A stretch of DNA of 64,000 nt from the NCBI GenBank assembly GCA_016722705.1, contig JADKGN010000004.1, positions 2,046,001 through 2,110,000 on the forward strand, read 5' to 3'. The translations under genes were made by a program, and so were the position numbers. Of this stretch, positions 16,858-25,595 are shown in pieces. The notes beneath the pieces are model-generated. The model had not been told where the DNA came from and ran no database searches. It saw nothing but the letters and a program-made list of their open reading frames with translations. The first letter of the stretch is position 1. Each line of letters starts with the position of its first letter. The stretch is from Candidatus Dechloromonas phosphoritropha (lineage in GTDB: Bacteria; Pseudomonadota; Gammaproteobacteria; Burkholderiales; Rhodocyclaceae).

Positions 16858-17555
16858 TGTTCTCCTCTGCGATCCGGAATCTCTGCTTCCTTTCGGTGTT
16901 GGTCAGCGCCTTTGGCGTTTCGGCTGCCCCCAGGGGGTTCGTTGATCTTCCGGCGCAGGCGGGCGCTTCATACTCAGCGCCAGTCGTCAGCATGAAGGAA
17001 CAGCGCTTCCAGAAGACCCTCCATCAACAATACGATTTCAGTTGCGGGTCGGCCGCGCTGGCCACCCTGCTGACCCACCATTACAACTTCCCGGTCAGTG
17101 AGCAGGACGTCTTTCGCGAAATGTTCACACGTGGTGATCAGGCAAAGATCAAGAAGGAAGGCTTCTCCTTGCTTGACATCAAAAATTATCTCGCCAGCCA
17201 CGGCTTCGAGGCTGACGGCTACGTCACTGAGCTTGACAAGCTTTCTGCCGCCAAAGTGCCGGCCATCGTTCTGCTTAAGGAACAGGGCTATTACCATTTC
17301 GTCGTGGTCAAGGGCTTGCGTGATGGCCGGGTTCTGATTGGCGACCCGTCTTCAGGCACTCGCGCCATTTCAAGAAGCAAATTCACCGAGATCTGGGCCA
17401 ACAATATTCTGTTCGTGATCAAGAACAAGCTGGAAATTGCCCGGTTCAACACCGACCGCGATTGGCAGGCCGCTCCCGCCAGCCCCATCGCCGCCGGCCA
17501 CCAACGCGGGGGCGCCGACTACAACCTGGCCAAGCGCGGGCCTGCGGATTTCTGA
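16854..17555 (+). CDS. fapD: C39-family cysteine peptidase-like protein, FapD
   Basis: The product is 233 residues with a signal peptide (first 24). The core is a C39 papain-like fold: QYDFSCGSAALATLLTHHY contains the catalytic Cys with the preceding Gln/Asp context, YYHFVVVKG the catalytic His, and GDPSSG the Asp. FapD proteins of functional amyloid operons are periplasmic C39 peptidases required for fibre export or maturation. The gene overlaps its upstream neighbour by 4 bp and is followed closely by a FapE-like gene, matching the fap gene order. Catalytic residues appear intact. Confidence 0.85.
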   Translation: MMFSSAIRNLCFLSVLVSAFGVSAAPRGFVDLPAQAGASYSAPVVSMKEQRFQKTLHQQYDFSCGSAALATLLTHHYNFPVSEQDVFREMFTRGDQAKIKKEGFSLLDIKNYLASHGFEADGYVTELDKLSAAKVPAIVLLKEQGYYHFVVVKGLRDGRVLIGDPSSGTRAISRSKFTEIWANNILFVIKNKLEIARFNTDRDWQAAPASPIAAGHQRGGADYNLAKRGPADF

Positions 17556-17566
17556 CGGAGATGGCA

Positions 17567-18451
17567 ATGATCTTCTCTCGCCTCCAACTCTCCAGTTTGC
17601 TGGTCGCCAGCGGGATGGCGGTGTCCGTCCAGTTCTTGGCGAGCAGCCTGGAAATCCTGATTTTCGGGAATATCATCCAGACTGCGAGTGCCAATGGCGA
17701 CGATGATGCCGGCAGTGCAAGCCGGATGCTCGCCGGTGGCCCGCACAGTCAGGCGTGTGCCGTGGCCAAGCGCCGCGCGCTTCAGGTAGCACCGGAGCTC
17801 CTTTCGCTCGCCCCATGGCCGCTCGACGACCAGTTACCTGCCGAATGCACTACCGTTCCGCAAGGTTCAGTGGCTGTGGTCGATGAGGCGCTACCGGCGG
17901 GTACCGAGATTGCCGATGCGTCGCCCGCTGTCGCCGTCTTGGCTGACGTGGCCGATGCCGAAAAGCCTCTCGCCAAGAAATCATCAGGTCAAACACCTCG
18001 GACGCTTGATGCATCGCAACTCCTGGGCCAGCAACTTGCTGCCCTGGATACGTCCGCGCTCGACGAAGTTCGTGGTGGCTTTGAACTCGAAGGCAGCAGC
18101 CTCAAGTTCACCATTGGTATCGAGCGGGCTGTCTACATCAACGGCAACCTAGTAGCCACCAACGTTCTCAACCTCAAGGATCTCCAGTCGACCGTGGGCG
18201 GCACGAGCGTGGTGGGGGCATTGCCGGTAGCACCTTCAAGCGCGCTGGTCGTGCAGAACGGAGCTGGCAATTACGTTCCCACTCAGGTCGTCCAGAATCC
18301 AACGGCAACGGTCATCCAGAACACTCTGGACAACCAGAAGATTCAGAGCGTCACGACCATCAATGCAAGCGTCAACAGCATTCAGATGACGCGCGCGATG
18401 TCCGTCCAGAACGCAATCCAGTACGGTATCGTCAGTTCGTTGCGTCGCTGA
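17567..18451 (+). CDS. FapE-like protein of the amyloid operon
   Basis: The product is 294 residues. An ATG at 17561 is also in frame, but GGAG at 17557-17560 spaces best to 17567. An N-terminal hydrophobic segment is followed by an Ala-rich, poorly conserved linker with a Cys pair (QACAVAKRR, AECTTVP). From about residue 170 there is a conserved end: LDEVRGGFELEGSSLKFTIG, ERAVYINGNLVATNVLNL and IQNTLDNQKIQSVTTINASVNS. This C-terminal block is typical of FapE-like proteins. It probably forms a minor fibre component or a secretion cofactor. The outer-membrane porin FapF, expected next, is absent: an IS-type transposase begins 57 bp downstream on the other strand. Confidence 0.75.
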   Translation: MIFSRLQLSSLLVASGMAVSVQFLASSLEILIFGNIIQTASANGDDDAGSASRMLAGGPHSQACAVAKRRALQVAPELLSLAPWPLDDQLPAECTTVPQGSVAVVDEALPAGTEIADASPAVAVLADVADAEKPLAKKSSGQTPRTLDASQLLGQQLAALDTSALDEVRGGFELEGSSLKFTIGIERAVYINGNLVATNVLNLKDLQSTVGGTSVVGALPVAPSSALVVQNGAGNYVPTQVVQNPTATVIQNTLDNQKIQSVTTINASVNSIQMTRAMSVQNAIQYGIVSSLRR

Positions 18452-18507
18452 ACATATATATATATTACTGGCCGACCGCCACCCAATCCTCTCAACTTAG
18501 CCCATAG

Positions 18508-19755
18508 TCATACGGCGGGTTTGTAAGCAAAGGACAGGTGAGGCTTTCGCGGGTTTGGCCGAGGTCGAGCACGATCAGGGATAAATTTCTGAAGGTTTTT
18601 GACGATTTCCGAGAAGATTTCCTTGGTAACTCGGGTGGTGATTTGCTGCACACCCGCCAAGACTCGGGGCAAGATACGACGTACGGTATTGAAGGCCATC
18701 GTCCGATTCACTCGCCATGGCGAATCGCTGGGCAGCCGCTCTTCCGCAGCCAGGTAGGCGGCCAGGGCATTGAGATTGTCACACACCATCTTGGCCCCAA
18801 CATCCTGGCAGGCGGCCAGCCAAGTCAGGCCGGACGTGTGCTCCAGATTGAGCCGGTGTTTGATGCGCTTGAACGCCTCCTCGATACGCCAACGGCTGTG
18901 ATAAAGGGCTGAGAAGCTTGTGGCCGGATACCGCGCGGTATCAAGCAAGGAGGTCATCAAGACCCGTACCTTGCCAGTCGGCGTCACCTGACGAATCAGG
19001 CGAACCATAGAAGGCAGACGCGGACACTCGTAATCAATGGCATCCTGACGATGCGGTGGCGGCAATGTCACCTGCGCCTCATCTTCTCCGGATCGCATGA
19101 ACTGGGTGATGGCAGAAAAGGAAGCGGACGAATCACAGCGTATGCAAAAGGGGATACCTCGATGCAACAGCGCCGCGACCAACCAGGCACCCGGATACCC
19201 GCGATCAAGCACCAGCATGTCCTGAGCACCGAGTCGGTCAAGCCGCTCAAACAACATCTGACGTTCGCCGACCAGCGAACTGTGCAAAATCAGCGAGTCG
19301 AACAATTCGATCCCTGGCCGAAACAAACCGAAGATGGCCGCTTCTCGAATATGGCGGCGCCCTTCCAGGTCAAGCAAGGTCAGACGTACCTTCGATGCAT
19401 CCGCCGCCAAGACCCGCAAGCCTTGCCAGTCCGGCTGCTGCGGAACGACCTCATCGACCAGGCGCAGCAATTCTGTATTGAGCGGCTCAAAGAGATTGGC
19501 GACCAGATGGCTGCGCGCCTTTGAGAAGGCACTGGCCGTGATCGCCCGACAAAGGCGGGTTCTTCCGGCAAGCAGGGCAAAGCAGGAATCAAGCTCCGCC
19601 TGAACTGCGCCGCGAATGCCGGTGAGCAGGAAAGCGATCAGATTCGTGAATGGCAATTCACGGTTTCGGGTGAAAAACCGAGGCTCGCGGCGGGCGGCGG
19701 CAAGGAAATTGGCGCCATGAATGTAGTCCGTTAGCCGTGAAACGATATTGGCATA
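18508..19755 (-). mobile_element. IS4-family transposase gene, probably 5'-frameshifted
   Basis: From the TTG at 19656 a frame of 382 residues is open to 18508, with the DDE elements AADASKVRL, MLVLDRGYPGAWL and YHSRWRIEEAFKRIKHRL (the Y-R-E-K signature of IS4). Family N-terminal sequence (SRLTDYIHGANFLAAARRE, TRNRELPF) continues in the same frame up to about 19750 but has no start codon. An ATG at 19755 lies one frame off, as if one base were lost just after it. Terminal inverted repeats were not found with confidence. The element sits at the end of the amyloid operon where fapF would be expected. Confidence 0.75.
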
Positions 19756-19961
19756 TTTAGGCCGTCATATAAAGCCTATTTATATCAATTGGTTACATGC
19801 TCGATTATATCTTGGCGCGGCCAGATGGCAAAGTTGCCAAAATTAGATGACAGACCGCTAAGTCAAGAGGATTGGGTCGCCGGGTAGCCATCAAGTTGTA
19901 TGATGTGTGATTTTTCACAGACCTGTAAAATTTCTTGTGCACGCTCAGGAGCAAGCCAACT

Positions 19962-20204
19962 ATGAATTCCGCTGCAAAAGCACAACACGCTTTGGACGCA
20001 ATGAAGGCGGCCATTCTTGAGGAACTGGCTAATTATCCTGATGGTGCTGGTAATAGTGTGCTTGCCAGAAAACTCGGCCTTGAAAGCGACTTCCAAGGAA
20101 AACAAAAAAACTATTTATCATGGTCTGTGATTGGATTGCTGGTCAACGAGGGGCATGTGGTGTTCGAAAAGCGTGGACACAATGTCTTTTACAAGCTTCC
20201 CTAA
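19962..20204 (+). CDS. Small winged-helix-like protein
   Basis: The product is 80 residues. The ATG at 19962 follows AGGAG (19947-19951). The order helix, GNSVLARKLGLES, SWSVIGLLVNEGHVVFEKRGHNVFYKL has the shape of a winged helix: helix-turn-helix, then two strands forming the wing. It is a likely DNA-binding regulator or restriction-associated small protein. Partner unknown. The DNA around it (19760-20290) is AT-richer than the neighbours, suggesting acquisition. Confidence 0.6.
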   Translation: MNSAAKAQHALDAMKAAILEELANYPDGAGNSVLARKLGLESDFQGKQKNYLSWSVIGLLVNEGHVVFEKRGHNVFYKLP

Positions 20205-20291
20205 TTATCCGCGTTGGCGGGCCATCGGCCAGCTGCGTTTGCAGCAAATTGCTGAATTTCACCGTTAATCTGTTTTACGGAGCACATTGAC

Positions 20292-20507
20292 ATGGCAAAA
20301 ATGACTACCTGTATCTTGAGTGGCCGGTTGACTAACATTGACTCGGCAATTGATCTCAAAGACTCTGCACCTGCTATTCAGCAAGATTTTCGCTGCACAG
20401 AGTGCAATCAGCCAGTACGCCCTCACAGAGCTGGAGGTCACGCCGCAGCACATTTCGAGCATTTGGAGCGCAACCCAGACTGTTCTAATAGTCATTTTGC
20501 ACGATAA
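20292..20507 (+). CDS. Small zinc-ribbon-like protein
   Basis: The product is 71 residues. The ATG at 20292 has ACGGAG about 10 bp upstream. The sequence contains FRCTECNQPV, then HRAGGHAAAHFEHLERNPDC. The CxxC and the later H..H/C make a plausible metal-binding ribbon. The family is seen in scattered proteobacteria but I know no function. It runs close to, or slightly over, the uncertain start of the next gene. Confidence 0.55.
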   Translation: MAKMTTCILSGRLTNIDSAIDLKDSAPAIQQDFRCTECNQPVRPHRAGGHAAAHFEHLERNPDCSNSHFAR

Positions 20508-21276
20508 GCGTAGGAATCGAAATTTTGTACTGAACAGAGAGCGCCTTGTAGTTGCCGGTGCGTTGTTCCTCGTCCAACCGGTCGTTGGTGTCGCAGCTAT
20601 CGCCGACCCGGATCGCCGTGCCGAGCGTGTTCACTTCGCCAAGGGCGCGACCTCGACGGTCGTCAAGGGACCGATCAAGGGTGATCACTACATCGACTAT
20701 CAGCTGCGCGCTGGCGCCGGGCAGACCTTGAGCGTCGAGATGAAAACCGGCAACGCCTCCGGCTATTTCAACATCAACCCGCCTGGTAGCGAGGTCGCGA
20801 TGTTCATCGGCAGCACCTCCGGCAACCGGTTCTCGGGCGTTTTGCCAATGGACGGCGATTACAGCACTCGCGTCTATCTGATGCGCAATGCCGCTCGGCG
20901 CAAGGAATCGGCCCGGTACACCTTGACACTTGACGTCAGCGGCCAGGCGCTGGTGGCCATTCCGCCGGCGCAGGATGCGCTGATTCCCGGTACGCCTTTC
21001 CATGCCTCGGCAAAGATTGCATGCACGCTACCCTTCGACGCCAAAACGAAAGAATGCGGCGCCTTCGTCATCCGTCGCGGTTTCGATGGGACGGCGACCG
21101 TCGAGGTACGTTGGGGCGAGGGATTTAAGCGGCGCATCCTGTTTGTCAGGCACGAGATGATCGCGGCGGATTCGACGGAGCCGACAGTCTTCGAGCGCCG
21201 CAGCAATTTCACCATCGTCCGCCTGGGCGGTGACGAGCGTTTCGAGATTCAGGAAGCGTTGGTTACCGGCGGCTGA
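20497..21276 (+). CDS. PliG-like (g-type lysozyme inhibitor) periplasmic protein, start uncertain
   Basis: After a signal-peptide-like stretch (ERLVVAGALFLVQPVVGVAAIA) the protein has KGATSTVVKGPIKGDHYIDYQ, RAGAGQTLSVEMKT, NPPGSEVAMFIG and GDYSTRVYLMRNAARRKESARYTL (shown in pieces). This is the pattern of PliG, the inhibitor of goose-type lysozyme, with its conserved RNxAR motif. A further 110 residues of unknown role follow. No ATG stands in a sensible place; the first in-frame candidate after the small upstream gene is a TTG at 20497. The DNA before about 20510 reads in a different frame, so the 5' end may have been replaced by a recombination join. Confidence 0.65.
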   Translation: MHDKRRNRNFVLNRERLVVAGALFLVQPVVGVAAIADPDRRAERVHFAKGATSTVVKGPIKGDHYIDYQLRAGAGQTLSVEMKTGNASGYFNINPPGSEVAMFIGSTSGNRFSGVLPMDGDYSTRVYLMRNAARRKESARYTLTLDVSGQALVAIPPAQDALIPGTPFHASAKIACTLPFDAKTKECGAFVIRRGFDGTATVEVRWGEGFKRRILFVRHEMIAADSTEPTVFERRSNFTIVRLGGDERFEIQEALVTGG

Positions 21277-21324
21277 AATTTGCCCTGAATCCGGTGTCGA
21301 CCGCGACAGGCCGTGTCGCCCGGA

Positions 21325-22614
21325 TCAGCCGGCCTCGGCGGCGCGCCGGCCTCGTTCGGGATCGACGCCGGCCAGGATGGCGAGCCCGGCGACGAAGAAC
21401 GCGCCGGTGGCGAGCATGGCCAGGCGGTGGTCGCCGCCCGAAATCCAACTCACCGCGCCGTAGGTCAGTGGGCCGAGAATCGACGACAGCTTCACCGAGA
21501 CGCCCCACAAGCCGAAGAATTCCGCCCGTCGCGCCTCCGGGCTCAGGTAGCCGACCAGCGCGCGGCCGGCCGACTGGCTGGCGCCCATGCACAGGCCGGC
21601 GAGGTTCGCAGCCACCCAGAACAGCCCGGGACCGTCGGCCCGCCAGGCGACCAGCGTGGTCACGAGCCAGCAGGCCAGCGTAAAGGCGACGGCGCGCACG
21701 TGCCCAATGCGGTCCTGGAACTGGCCGAAGACGAAGGCGCCGATGCTGGCGGTGATGTTGACCACCAGCAGCATCAGCAGGGTTTGCTGCGTCCCGAAGC
21801 CCATCGCCTGCTGCGCGTAGATGGCGGCGATCGAAATTACCGTCTGCACGCCGGCCTGGTAGAGCAGGATGCAGACGAGGAAGCGCGCGAGGTCGCGATA
21901 GCGGCCGGCCTGCCGGATCGTCTCGCGGAACCGGGCGAAGGTCTGCGCGTAGGCGCCGCTTGCTTGGCGCTGGGGCAGGGCGCGCTCCTTCAGAATCATG
22001 AAGGTCGGCAGGCTGGCAATGGCGAAGATTGCGGCGGTGATCAGCATCGTCACCGGCACGTACTGTGCGGCGGTTTGTCCCTGTGCCTGGGCGAAGACTA
22101 CATAGGCGAAGCACACGCCGAGACTGAGGAGGCCGCCAACGTAGCCGAAAGCCCAGCCCCACCCGGAGACCTTGCCCAGAGCCGACCCCTTGGCAAGTTC
22201 GGGCAGGAAGGCGGCGATCAGGTTCTCGCCGGTACCGAAGAAGAAATTCGAGATTATCAGGGCGGTGATGGCGATGGCGAGATCTCCCGGCCCGGCGAAA
22301 TACAGCGCCACGGTTCCCGCTATGCAGCCGACGGTGGTGACGGCAAGCGCCTTCTTTTTGGCCGCGTGTGCGTCGGCCCAGGTGCCGATGAATGGCGCCG
22401 TGACCACGATCGCCGCGTAGGAGACCGACAGCGCGGCGGTCCACGCGAAGGTAGCCCAGGTGGCGTTGCCGGCCACGACAGCGACGAAATAGGCGTTGAA
22501 AATCGCCGTGACGACGACCGTCGTATAGCCTGAATTGGCGAAGTCGTAGCAGGCCCAGGACCACACTTCGCGTGGTCGCACGCCTTCGTTCAGGTAGTCG
22601 GAGGCCTGGCTCAC
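21325..22614 (-). CDS. MFS transporter of the UMF1 / Atg22-like group
   Basis: The product is 429 residues with about 12 hydrophobic segments. The N-terminal WSWACYDFANSGYTTVVVT and the loop GTWADAHAAKKKALA are typical of the UMF1 family, as is ELAKGSALGKVSGWGWAFGY. This is an inner-membrane transporter; the substrate is unknown. It ends 48 bp from the end of the convergent PliG-like gene and is followed upstream by nothing divergent; the next gene (an alpha/beta hydrolase) is on the same strand 76 bp away. Confidence 0.85.
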   Translation of the reverse strand: MSQASDYLNEGVRPREVWSWACYDFANSGYTTVVVTAIFNAYFVAVVAGNATWATFAWTAALSVSYAAIVVTAPFIGTWADAHAAKKKALAVTTVGCIAGTVALYFAGPGDLAIAITALIISNFFFGTGENLIAAFLPELAKGSALGKVSGWGWAFGYVGGLLSLGVCFAYVVFAQAQGQTAAQYVPVTMLITAAIFAIASLPTFMILKERALPQRQASGAYAQTFARFRETIRQAGRYRDLARFLVCILLYQAGVQTVISIAAIYAQQAMGFGTQQTLLMLLVVNITASIGAFVFGQFQDRIGHVRAVAFTLACWLVTTLVAWRADGPGLFWVAANLAGLCMGASQSAGRALVGYLSPEARRAEFFGLWGVSVKLSSILGPLTYGAVSWISGGDHRLAMLATGAFFVAGLAILAGVDPERGRRAAEAG

Positions 22615-22690
22615 CGGGTTGTCCTCGTTGCGGACGAAATCGCCATCCAGCCTCCCGGATCTGTCTGCCGCCGCCGGCGAACGGGCGGCA

Positions 22691-23593
22691 TCAACCGGCG
22701 CTTTCCTGAGTGAACGCCGCTTCGATGATCCGCGCCACCTCCGCCGGCTGGTCGTGGTGCAGCATGTGGTCGGTATTGTCGATCCACTCCACGCTCAGGT
22801 TGGCGAAACAGGCCTGACGGGCCTCCCAGTCACCGGGGCGGGTCGCGAAGTCGCGGATGATCCACGAGTCGCGGCCGACAACCCAGAGCACCGGGCAGGT
22901 GATCTGCCTCCAGATGGCCATCGATTCCTCCAGTCGGAACAGGTAGGGGGCGGGCGCCTTGTGCCAGGGGTCGCCGTTCCAGATGATGCCGTGGCGGCGC
23001 TGGCCGGCCTTGTTCTCGCCGTCGCCGATGCGGGCGAGGTGCTTGGCGAGGAATTCGGCGCGTTCCGGCGTCAGGAAACGGTCGGTGTGCAGCAATCGGC
23101 GCGCGAAGGCGGCGCGATCCTGGTAAACGTGCATGCGCGGCGGTCTTTGCAAGGTATCCAGCCATTGCTGATAGCGTTCCGGCGCCACGTCGGGCTGGTG
23201 CGGGGCGATACCGAAGCCTTCCAGCGAGATCAGGCTTTCGATGCGCTCGGGCCGGATGCCGGCATACAGGCAGGCGATGATGCCGCCCATGCTGTGTCCG
23301 GCGATCCTGACCTTCCCTTTCGGTGCATAGCGATCGAGGATGGCTTCGAGATCGCCGATGTGCTCGGCGAAGAAATAGGGGCGGCTCAGCCAGTCCGAGA
23401 GTCCGAAGCCGCGCCAGTCGGGGGCGACGATGTTCCAGTCGTGCTTGAGTTCATCGACGACGAACTGGAGCGAGGCGGAAACGTCCATCCAGCCGTGCAG
23501 CATGAACAGGGTCGGCGCCTTCGGGTTGCCCCAGCGCCTGACGTGCAGGCGGACGTCGGGGAGGTCAAGATATTCGGAGCGGGAAGTGAGCAT
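22691..23593 (-). CDS. Alpha/beta-fold hydrolase
   Basis: The product is 300 residues from ATG 23593; an in-frame TTG at 23617 would add eight residues. Motifs: LHGWMD (oxyanion hole), GHSMGG (nucleophile elbow with Ser), and near the end DNTDHMLHHDQP carrying the catalytic His. PDWRGFGLSDW is the usual cap-proximal segment. The substrate cannot be read; relatives include esterases and haloalkane-type hydrolases. It is transcribed divergently from the LplT-PlsC fusion with only 57 bp between the two starts. Confidence 0.85.
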   Translation of the reverse strand: MLTSRSEYLDLPDVRLHVRRWGNPKAPTLFMLHGWMDVSASLQFVVDELKHDWNIVAPDWRGFGLSDWLSRPYFFAEHIGDLEAILDRYAPKGKVRIAGHSMGGIIACLYAGIRPERIESLISLEGFGIAPHQPDVAPERYQQWLDTLQRPPRMHVYQDRAAFARRLLHTDRFLTPERAEFLAKHLARIGDGENKAGQRRHGIIWNGDPWHKAPAPYLFRLEESMAIWRQITCPVLWVVGRDSWIIRDFATRPGDWEARQACFANLSVEWIDNTDHMLHHDQPAEVARIIEAAFTQESAG

Positions 23594-23650
23594 GTCGGAG
23601 ATAATGCCGTTTTTCAAGCTGCGATTCTGACACGTGAATACGGATATTGA

Positions 23651-25555
23651 ATGAGTGATGCTACTGAAAAATCTGCCGGCGGGCAGTTTCGTCTTCTAAG
23701 CACCAAGCGCTTCGCCCCTCTTTTCCTGACCCAGTTCCTCGGCGCGTTCAACGACAATCTTTTCAAGAACGCCCTGATCGTGCTGGTGACATTCCAGTCG
23801 GCGCAATGGACGTCGCTGCGCCCGGAAATTCTCGCCAATCTGGCTGCCGGGCTGTTCATCCTGCCTTTCTTCTTTTTTTCGGCAACGGCGGGGCAACTCG
23901 CCGACAAGTACGACAAGGCCATGCTCGCGCGGCTGACGAAGCTGCTCGAAATCGGGATCATGATTGTCGCCATCGCCGGCTTCCTGTTGCACAACCTGGC
24001 CCTTTTGCTGGCCGCGCTGTTCCTGCTCGGCCTGCAATCGACGCTGTTCGGGCCGGTCAAGTACGCGATCCTGCCGCAGCATTTGCGCGAGGATGAACTG
24101 GTCGGCGGCAATGCCCAGGTCGAGGCCGGAACCTTCGTCGCCATCCTGATCGGGACGCTGTCCGGCGGTCTTCTTGCCGGGGCCGGGGTTGATGCGGTGT
24201 GGATCGCCATGGCCGGGCTTGGCGTCGCCGTCGCCGGCTATCTTGTCAGTCGCGGCATCCCGGAAGCGCCGCCGCCGGCGCCAGAACTTGTGGTCAACGT
24301 CAATCCGTTGAGCGAAACCTGGCGCAACATCGGCTTCGCGCGTGAGAACCGGACGGTCTTCCTGTCGATCCTCGGCATCTCCTGGTTCTGGCTCTACGGC
24401 GCGTTGTTTCTCGCGCAGCTTCCAGCCTACGGCAAGATCGTGCTGGGTGGCGGCGAAGGGGCGGTGACCCTGCTGCTGGCGGTGTTTACGGTCGGCATCG
24501 GCGTCGGTTCGCTGCTCTGTGAACGGCTTTCGGCGCGTCATGTCGAGCTCGGGCTGGTGCCGCTGGGATCGATCGGTCTGACCATCTTCGGGCTTGACCT
24601 CGCCCTGGCATCGATGGCGCTGCCGCCGGTGACGCGCGAACTGCCGGTCGCCGCGCTCCTTGGTCAGTCAGGCGTCTGGCGGGTGCTCGTCGATCTGCTG
24701 CTGCTCGGCATGTTCGGCGGCTTCTTCATCGTGCCGCTGTATGCGCTGGTGCAACTGCGCAGCACTGCGGACAAGCGGGCGCGGATCATTGCCGCCAACA
24801 ACATCATCAATGCATTCTTCATGGTGCTCGGGGCGCTTGCCGCAGCCGCCATGTTCGCGGGAGGGCTGTCGATCCCGCTGTTGTTCGCCGTCGCCGCCAT
24901 CTGCAATGCCGCCGTCGCCGTCTTCATCTACGGGCTGGTGCCCGAGTTTCTGCTACGTTTCATCGCCTGGGTGTTGATCCACCTTTTCTACCGCCTCCAG
25001 GCGCGCGGCGTTGAACACATTCCGCACGAAGGCGCCGCGCTGGTCGTCTGCAACCACGTCAGCTTCGTCGATCCGGTCATCCTGATGGCCGTGTCGCCGC
25101 GCCCGATCCGCTTTGTCATGGACCACCGCATTTTCCGGACACCGATCATTTCGTTCATCTTCCGCCACAGCCGGGCGATTCCGATCGCCCCGGCCAAAGA
25201 GGATGCAGCGATGATGGAACGCGCTTTCGACGAAGTTTCGGCGGCGCTCAGGGAAGGCGAACTGGTCGGCATCTTTCCCGAGGGGCAGATCACCGACAAT
25301 GGCGAAATCTGTCCCTTCCGCCCCGGCGTCACGCGCATCGTCGAACGCGACCCGGTGCCGGTCATTCCGCTGGCGCTGCGTGGGTTGTGGGGCAGCTTCT
25401 ATTCACGCAAGGGCGGCCCGGCAATGAGCAAACCCTTCCGCCGCCCGCTGTTCTCAAAGATTGCCGTCGTTGGCGCGCCACCGGTGGCGCCGGCTGAAGC
25501 GACACCCGAAAACTTGCAGCAGATCGTCGAGCACCTGCGCGGTGACTGGAAGTAG
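23651..25555 (+). CDS. Lysophospholipid transporter (LplT-like) / acyltransferase (PlsC) fusion
   Basis: The product is 634 residues. Residues 1-420 are an MFS transporter (FLGAFNDNLFKNALIVL near the start is the LplT signature). Residues about 440-634 form a PlsC-type acyltransferase with CNHVSFVD (NHx4D catalytic motif) and FPEGQITDNG. The likely role is inward flipping of lysophospholipid and re-acylation to phosphatidyl lipid in the inner membrane. It resembles the LplT-Aas system, but here the acyl-ACP synthetase domain of Aas is missing, so the acyl donor must come from elsewhere. Confidence 0.9.
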   Translation: MSDATEKSAGGQFRLLSTKRFAPLFLTQFLGAFNDNLFKNALIVLVTFQSAQWTSLRPEILANLAAGLFILPFFFFSATAGQLADKYDKAMLARLTKLLEIGIMIVAIAGFLLHNLALLLAALFLLGLQSTLFGPVKYAILPQHLREDELVGGNAQVEAGTFVAILIGTLSGGLLAGAGVDAVWIAMAGLGVAVAGYLVSRGIPEAPPPAPELVVNVNPLSETWRNIGFARENRTVFLSILGISWFWLYGALFLAQLPAYGKIVLGGGEGAVTLLLAVFTVGIGVGSLLCERLSARHVELGLVPLGSIGLTIFGLDLALASMALPPVTRELPVAALLGQSGVWRVLVDLLLLGMFGGFFIVPLYALVQLRSTADKRARIIAANNIINAFFMVLGALAAAAMFAGGLSIPLLFAVAAICNAAVAVFIYGLVPEFLLRFIAWVLIHLFYRLQARGVEHIPHEGAALVVCNHVSFVDPVILMAVSPRPIRFVMDHRIFRTPIISFIFRHSRAIPIAPAKEDAAMMERAFDEVSAALREGELVGIFPEGQITDNGEICPFRPGVTRIVERDPVPVIPLALRGLWGSFYSRKGGPAMSKPFRRPLFSKIAVVGAPPVAPAEATPENLQQIVEHLRGDWK

Positions 25556-25595
25556 CAGCAGGAAGTAACAGAACAGTCGGGTAAAATCCTCAATC

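Noticed and set aside
21313..22533. 406-codon plus-strand frame
   Set aside because: Antisense shadow of the UMF1 transporter gene.
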